From CAYZJD01 sp964478455 (lineage in GTDB: Bacteria > Acidobacteriota > Terriglobia > Bryobacterales > Bryobacteraceae), in contig CAYZJD010000060.1 in NCBI GenBank assembly GCA_964478455.1, positions 1 to 16,348 of the forward strand: a DNA stretch of 16,348 nt, written 5' to 3'. The first letter of the stretch is position 1; every line of letters starts with the position of its first letter. Of the stretch, positions 13,175 to 16,348 are shown piece by piece. The notes beneath the pieces are model-generated. The model was given only the letters and a program-made list of their open reading frames with translations, did not search any database and had not been told where the DNA came from. The translations under genes and the position numbers were made by a program.

Positions 13175-13524
13175 GGACGCCGGTTTCCTCCATGGCGCTG
13201 GTGTTCCTGGCGTCCTTTATCGGCTCGTTCGGCGCGGTGTTTCTGAAGGGGGGCGCCGGCCGGCTTCACCGGGACATCAAGACGCTGGTTCTGAACTGGC
13301 GGCTGGCGCTCGGCGTGGCCTTCTTTCTGCTGTCTTCCTTCTTCTTCGTTCTCGGTGTTCGCAAAGGAGAGTTGAGCATTCTGTACCCGATGGTGTCGCT
13401 CGGCTACATCTGGACGCTGCTCTGGTCGCGCCTCTTCTTTGGGGAGCCGTTCACGCGCAACAAGTTCGTCGGCATCGGGCTGATCCTGGTGGGGATCGCG
13501 CTGCTCAACCTAGGGAACCGGTAG
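13171..13524 (+). CDS. Small EamA/SMR-like membrane protein, second subunit of pair
   Basis: 117-aa protein homologous in layout to its upstream neighbour, with which it shares the GELSILYP motif. Four membrane segments: about 7-25, 43-63, 69-90 and 98-114. Basic residues concentrate in loop 1 (K26, R31, R34, K37, R44) and loop 3 (R87, R96, K98), which predicts N-out and C-out, the reverse of its partner. The ATG at 13171 overlaps the upstream TGA (ATGA), so the two are translationally coupled and probably form a heterodimer. It has no N-terminal extension. The stop at 13522-13524 is only 6 nt from the convergent Gfo/Idh/MocA stop. Substrate unknown. Confidence 0.85.
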   Translation: MRTPVSSMALVFLASFIGSFGAVFLKGGAGRLHRDIKTLVLNWRLALGVAFFLLSSFFFVLGVRKGELSILYPMVSLGYIWTLLWSRLFFGEPFTRNKFVGIGLILVGIALLNLGNR

Positions 13525-13530
13525 TCGAGT

Positions 13531-14826
13531 TCACACCTGAGCCGGGACGACGAAGGGTTCCCGGTAGTCGCGGGTCACGAGCTTGTTGGCTTCGGTGTCG
13601 TCCGGGAACGTCTCCGTCTCCGGGTCGAAGGCCAGTTTGCGTCCGGTCTGGTAGCTGATGTTCGCCATGTGGCAGAGCGCGGCCGAGAGATGGCCTTCGA
13701 GGATGTCGGCATTCAGATCGGCGGGGTTGCGGCTGGCGACCGCCTTCAGGAAGTTTCCGACGTGGGGCGCGGTGTCCCAGCTTTCCGGCTCCTCGTGTTC
13801 CGCCTGCCGGACCAGCTCGCGATTCTCCCCGAGGTACACCTGGAAACCCTTGTAGTCCACCGTCAGGTAGCCGTCGCTGCCGAAGAAGATGTTGCCGATG
13901 TAATTCTGGCCGTCGTAGCTGATGCTGCTCTCGCCGCCGGTCAGCAAACCGCGCACCTCGAAAACGATCTGGCAGTCGTCGTAATCGAAGGCGGCCAGTT
14001 GGGTGTTCGGCGTCTCCTGGTCGTCGTTGTAGACAAATTTGCCGCCGCTCGAGTGCACCCGCTTCGGAAGCGTCTGCTTGCCGAGGCCCCAGCGTGCGAT
14101 GTCCATTTCGTGGACTCCCTGGTTGCCGATGTCGCCGTTGCCGGTGTCCCAGAACCAGTGCCAGTTGTAATGGAACCGGTTCGGGTTGAATGGCCGCAGC
14201 GGTGCCGGGCCGAGCCACGCGTTGAAGTCCACGCCGGGCGGCACCGGGCCGTCGGGTTGCTTTCCGATGGACTTCCGCCGCTTGAAGCAGATGCCGCGAG
14301 CCATGTAAACCTTACCGATCACGCCCTGCCGCAGCAGTTCGATCGCGCGGCGCTTGTGGGCGATGCTGCGGCTCTGCATCCCCACTTGGACGATGCGCTT
14401 GTATTTCCGCGCCGCCTCCACCGCGCGGCGGCCTTCCCAGATGTTATGGCTCGCCGGCTTCTCCAGGTAGACGTCTTTACCTGCCTGGCAGGCCCAGACT
14501 GCTTGCAGGGCGTGCCAGTGATTACAGGTGGCCACGGTGACCGCGTCGATCTCCTTGTCATCGAGCATCTGGCGGAAGTCACGGTAGGTTTTTGGTTTCG
14601 CGCCGGTGAGCTTCTCGACCAGGGCGACGGCGCGCTCGACCTGGGCACTGTCGACGTCGCAGACAGCGGCGATGCGCGCCTCGCGGAACTTAGCGAATTG
14701 CGAGATGTGATCGCGGCCGCGGCCGCGAAGGCCGGTGATGCTTACATTGATGCGGTCATTGGCGCCGAGCGCCGGCAAAGCGATGCTGGCGCCCATGAGA
14801 AACCTGCGGCGGTTGAATGGTTGCAT
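13531..14826 (-). CDS. Tat-exported Gfo/Idh/MocA-family oxidoreductase
   Basis: 431-aa NAD(P)-dependent oxidoreductase-like protein. The N-terminus NRRRFLMGAS (5-14) is a twin-arginine signal, so the folded, cofactor-loaded protein should be exported. The Rossmann fold has GLRGRGRDH (32-40, G-x-G-x-x-G-like) and the family motif EKPAS (122-126); the C-terminal domain has FWDTGNGDIGNQGVHEMDIARW, with the usual catalytic-type His. Family members oxidise or isomerise sugars, inositols and glycosides; many exported ones in Acidobacteriota and Planctomycetota act in glycan breakdown. Substrate not assigned; inositol is possible but unproven. The ATG at 14826 overlaps the 3' end of the nucleotidyltransferase gene by 71 nt and has GAGG about 12 nt upstream. 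Convergent with the SMR-like pair. Confidence 0.92.
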   Translation of the reverse strand: MQPFNRRRFLMGASIALPALGANDRINVSITGLRGRGRDHISQFAKFREARIAAVCDVDSAQVERAVALVEKLTGAKPKTYRDFRQMLDDKEIDAVTVATCNHWHALQAVWACQAGKDVYLEKPASHNIWEGRRAVEAARKYKRIVQVGMQSRSIAHKRRAIELLRQGVIGKVYMARGICFKRRKSIGKQPDGPVPPGVDFNAWLGPAPLRPFNPNRFHYNWHWFWDTGNGDIGNQGVHEMDIARWGLGKQTLPKRVHSSGGKFVYNDDQETPNTQLAAFDYDDCQIVFEVRGLLTGGESSISYDGQNYIGNIFFGSDGYLTVDYKGFQVYLGENRELVRQAEHEEPESWDTAPHVGNFLKAVASRNPADLNADILEGHLSAALCHMANISYQTGRKLAFDPETETFPDDTEANKLVTRDYREPFVVPAQV

Positions 14827-16147
14827 GGGGTTCGGTCCTCGGGGAGGAGGGGCCGCGCGCGCGGGCGGCCGCCGAGTCTTCCTCGGGGACCGGTGGCGGG
14901 GCCGGCTTCCTGACCCGCCCGTCCAGGCGCGCCACGATCATCTCCTCTTTCAGTTTCTTGAACTTCGGCGTACCGGGCGCGACGCCTTTGGCCGCCACCT
15001 GCTTGTCGGTGATCTCCTGGGAGGCGGGCAGGTACTTCTGGAAGTAGTTACGGATCCGATCCTGCACAATCCGGTGCGCGGATTTCATATGCAGGAAGAG
15101 CAGTTCCTCGCCTTGGGCCCTCGCGCAGCCCTGGTAGACCATCGACGGCTTCTGCAATCTGGCCGACTTCAGCTCGCGCTCGATGGGGCGGCAGCGAGCC
15201 TCAAGCTTCTGCCAGAGGTCCACTTCCGACTTGTGCATCGAGGTGGCCTTGATGAGGTCGGCCTTCTCCTTCGGCGTCAGCTTCTCGGTCAACAGGTAAA
15301 GGAACAGCGCAAGGTTATTCACCCGGAACTCGATGCCGAAGGGAAGGAGTTGCCTCGCCTTCTGTAGCCGGGAAAGACCCGCCAGATTCAGCTTCGGACC
15401 CGCCAGAGCCGGGGAGAACAGGGGGAGCAGCTTTTCCTGCTCGAGCGCCTGGAGAATTTCGGACGGATTGGACTCGTCGGCGATGTGGTCGAGTTCCTCG
15501 AACAGGCGCCGGGCGGGGATGTGCCGCTCGACATTCTCCATCCGGGCATTCTCGTACTGTTGTTTCGTTTTCTCCTCCAGCTGGCACCCCATGCGCGTCT
15601 TGAACCGGACCATCCGCAAGATCCGGCTGGGATCGTCGAAGAAGACGTAGCTGTGGACGGCGCGGACTTCCTTGCGTTCCAGGTCGGCAAGGCCGTTGTT
15701 GGGATCGAGCAGAAGCCCCAGCGATGCCTTATTCAGCGAGAGCGCCAGCGCGTTGAAAGTGAAGTCCCGGCAGCGAAGGTCCTCGTGGATGGTCGCGGGG
15801 GTGACATGCGGCTTGCCGCCGATCTTCGGGTAGCGCTCAATTCGGGCCATGGAGATACTTGCGGTGACCGCTCCGGGCAACAGCAACTCGGCGGACCTGA
15901 CGCTCTCATCGAAGAGAAGAGTCTTTGCCCCGGTCTTCTGCGCGACTTCCTTGGCCAGTTTCAGCGCGTTGCCCTCGACGGTGAAATCGAGGTCGCGGAT
16001 GGGGTAGCCGCCGAGCATGTCTCGCACGGCGCCTCCGGTGAGGAACAGGTTTACGTTGGCCTGCGCCGCCGCAGCCTGCACCTCCGCCACCGCACGGCTC
16101 TGGGCCGTGCTCAAGTGGTTCTCCAGCATGAACATGTAGTCGCTCAT
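14756..16147 (-). CDS. Class II CCA-adding-type tRNA nucleotidyltransferase / poly(A) polymerase family
   Basis: 463-aa nucleotidyltransferase. The N-terminal catalytic domain has GGAVRD (38-43) and DLDF with the metal-binding Asp pair (52-55). CRDFTFNA (126-133) and DDPSRILRMVRF (171-182) match the nucleotide-recognition and RNA-binding core of the family. The helical C-terminal part ends with TDKQVAAKGVAPGTPKFKKL and ARLDGRV, a conserved end of bacterial CCA enzymes, but no HD phosphohydrolase motif is seen. CCA-adding, CC- or A-adding, and poly(A) polymerase activities cannot be separated from sequence. A 51-residue Pro/Arg-rich tail (about 413-463) follows and overlaps the oxidoreductase gene by 71 nt. 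Start: the frame is open to a TTG at 16183, but the ATG at 16147 has GGAG 8 nt upstream. It follows the recombinase gene by 48 nt. Confidence 0.9.
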   Translation of the reverse strand: MSDYMFMLENHLSTAQSRAVAEVQAAAAQANVNLFLTGGAVRDMLGGYPIRDLDFTVEGNALKLAKEVAQKTGAKTLLFDESVRSAELLLPGAVTASISMARIERYPKIGGKPHVTPATIHEDLRCRDFTFNALALSLNKASLGLLLDPNNGLADLERKEVRAVHSYVFFDDPSRILRMVRFKTRMGCQLEEKTKQQYENARMENVERHIPARRLFEELDHIADESNPSEILQALEQEKLLPLFSPALAGPKLNLAGLSRLQKARQLLPFGIEFRVNNLALFLYLLTEKLTPKEKADLIKATSMHKSEVDLWQKLEARCRPIERELKSARLQKPSMVYQGCARAQGEELLFLHMKSAHRIVQDRIRNYFQKYLPASQEITDKQVAAKGVAPGTPKFKKLKEEMIVARLDGRVRKPAPPPVPEEDSAAARARGPSSPRTEPHATIQPPQVSHGRQHRFAGARRQ

Positions 16148-16158
16148 CGCTGTTGCTC

Positions 16159-16179
16159 CGGAAATCCTGGTGATTTCCG
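16159..16179 (-). promoter_or_regulatory. Hairpin in the 48-nt gap before the CCA-type gene
   Basis: CGGAAATC (16159-16166) and GATTTCCG (16172-16179) form a perfect 8-bp stem with a 5-nt loop. On the minus strand it lies directly upstream of, and touches by one base, the GGAG Shine-Dalgarno (16156-16159). It could be a recombinase-gene 3' structure, or control access to the ribosome site. No T-tract, so not a clear terminator. Confidence 0.55.
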
Positions 16180-16195
16180 ACAACCCATGGCGTTC

Positions 16196-16348
16196 TCAGG
16201 CCCTGGGGTGATGCTCATCCACTGTCTTGCGCAATCTTGACCGGAGGACATGGGTGTAGATCTGAGTCGTCGAAATGTCGGCGTGTCCGAGCATTGTTTG
16301 GACGCTGCGCAGGTCGGCGCCCCCCTCGAGCAGGTGGGTGGCGAAACT
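16196..16348 (-). CDS. Tyrosine recombinase XerC/XerD family, C-terminal end only (5' part outside window)
   Basis: Only the last 50 residues are in the window, reading in from the right edge and ending at a TGA (16196-16198). They contain the conserved C-terminal catalytic box of tyrosine site-specific recombinases: FATHLLEGGADLRSVQTMLGH, with the family HLLEGGADLRxVQxMLGH pattern and its GH histidine, then ISTTQIYTHV with the nucleophilic Tyr. The sequence is closest to XerD/XerC, which resolve chromosome dimers at dif with FtsK, rather than to phage integrases, judging by HADISTTQIYTHV. The stop is 48 nt before the CCA-type start, so one operon is plausible. The frame lacks an upstream start only because it is cut by the window. 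Confidence 0.9.
   Translation of the reverse strand, partial: SFATHLLEGGADLRSVQTMLGHADISTTQIYTHVLRSRLRKTVDEHHPRA

Noticed and set aside
13669..14913. Plus-strand open frame (414 codons) opposite the Gfo/Idh/MocA gene
   Set aside because: Antisense to a gene with EKPAS and a Tat signal; no domain of its own.
16196..16348. Phage or integron integrase at the right edge marking a mobile element
   Set aside because: The residues match XerC/XerD closely and the neighbours are housekeeping genes; no attachment-site duplication was seen. The missing N-terminal part prevents full exclusion.

Overview
The window is a GC-rich bacterial chromosome segment with ordinary, tightly packed genes on both strands. 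It shows no phage, insertion sequence, CRISPR array, rRNA or tRNA gene. Gene content suggests an Acidobacteriota lineage of the Solibacter/Bryobacter kind: a Tat-exported Gfo/Idh/MocA oxidoreductase, secreted glycosidase-like proteins, a PilZ protein, an orphan LytTR regulator, bacterial inositol-phosphate synthase, and short dispersed repeats of the 'CACCAAGACACCAAGG' and 'CGCCGATG' types. This placement is inference; there is no phylogenetic marker gene to prove it.

Layout, left to right. (1) 1-2389, minus strand: inositol-3-phosphate synthase followed by an SDR-type epimerase/dehydratase that runs off the left edge, probably one operon. (2) 2511-3284, plus: a LytTR-family response regulator without a kinase, divergent from the inositol synthase and sharing an AT-rich promoter island with it. 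(3) 3340-3927, minus: a membrane-anchored YdcF/DUF218 protein, divergent from trmH-like and rarA genes (4019-6123), which overlap by ATGA. (4) 6159-8360: an exported RidA-family protein (minus), a PilZ protein (plus), a small unrecognised protein and a lipoprotein (both minus). (5) 8533-9370, minus: two half-size EamA transporter subunits. (6) 9464-12598: a divergent pair of secreted carbohydrate-active proteins, a beta-propeller (minus) and a GH42-like three-domain protein (plus). (7) 12764-13524, plus: a second two-gene pair of small SMR/ArnE-F-like membrane proteins. (8) 13531-16348, minus: the C-terminal end of a tyrosine recombinase, a class II CCA-adding-type nucleotidyltransferase and a Tat-secreted Gfo/Idh/MocA oxidoreductase, in that transcription order.

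The most interesting observations are these. Two separate pairs of half-sized DMT-superfamily transporters lie within 5 kb, and in each pair the positive-charge pattern predicts opposite membrane topologies, so both look like antiparallel heterodimers. All three divergent junctions with compact intergenic DNA carry overlapping -10-like elements on the two strands, as expected of bidirectional promoters. Several genes have a -10-like hexamer only 6-12 nt before the start codon, suggesting leaderless or nearly leaderless mRNAs. The CCA-type enzyme has a Pro/Arg-rich tail that runs 71 nt into the next gene. I found no clear evidence for a wholly new defence or mobile system.
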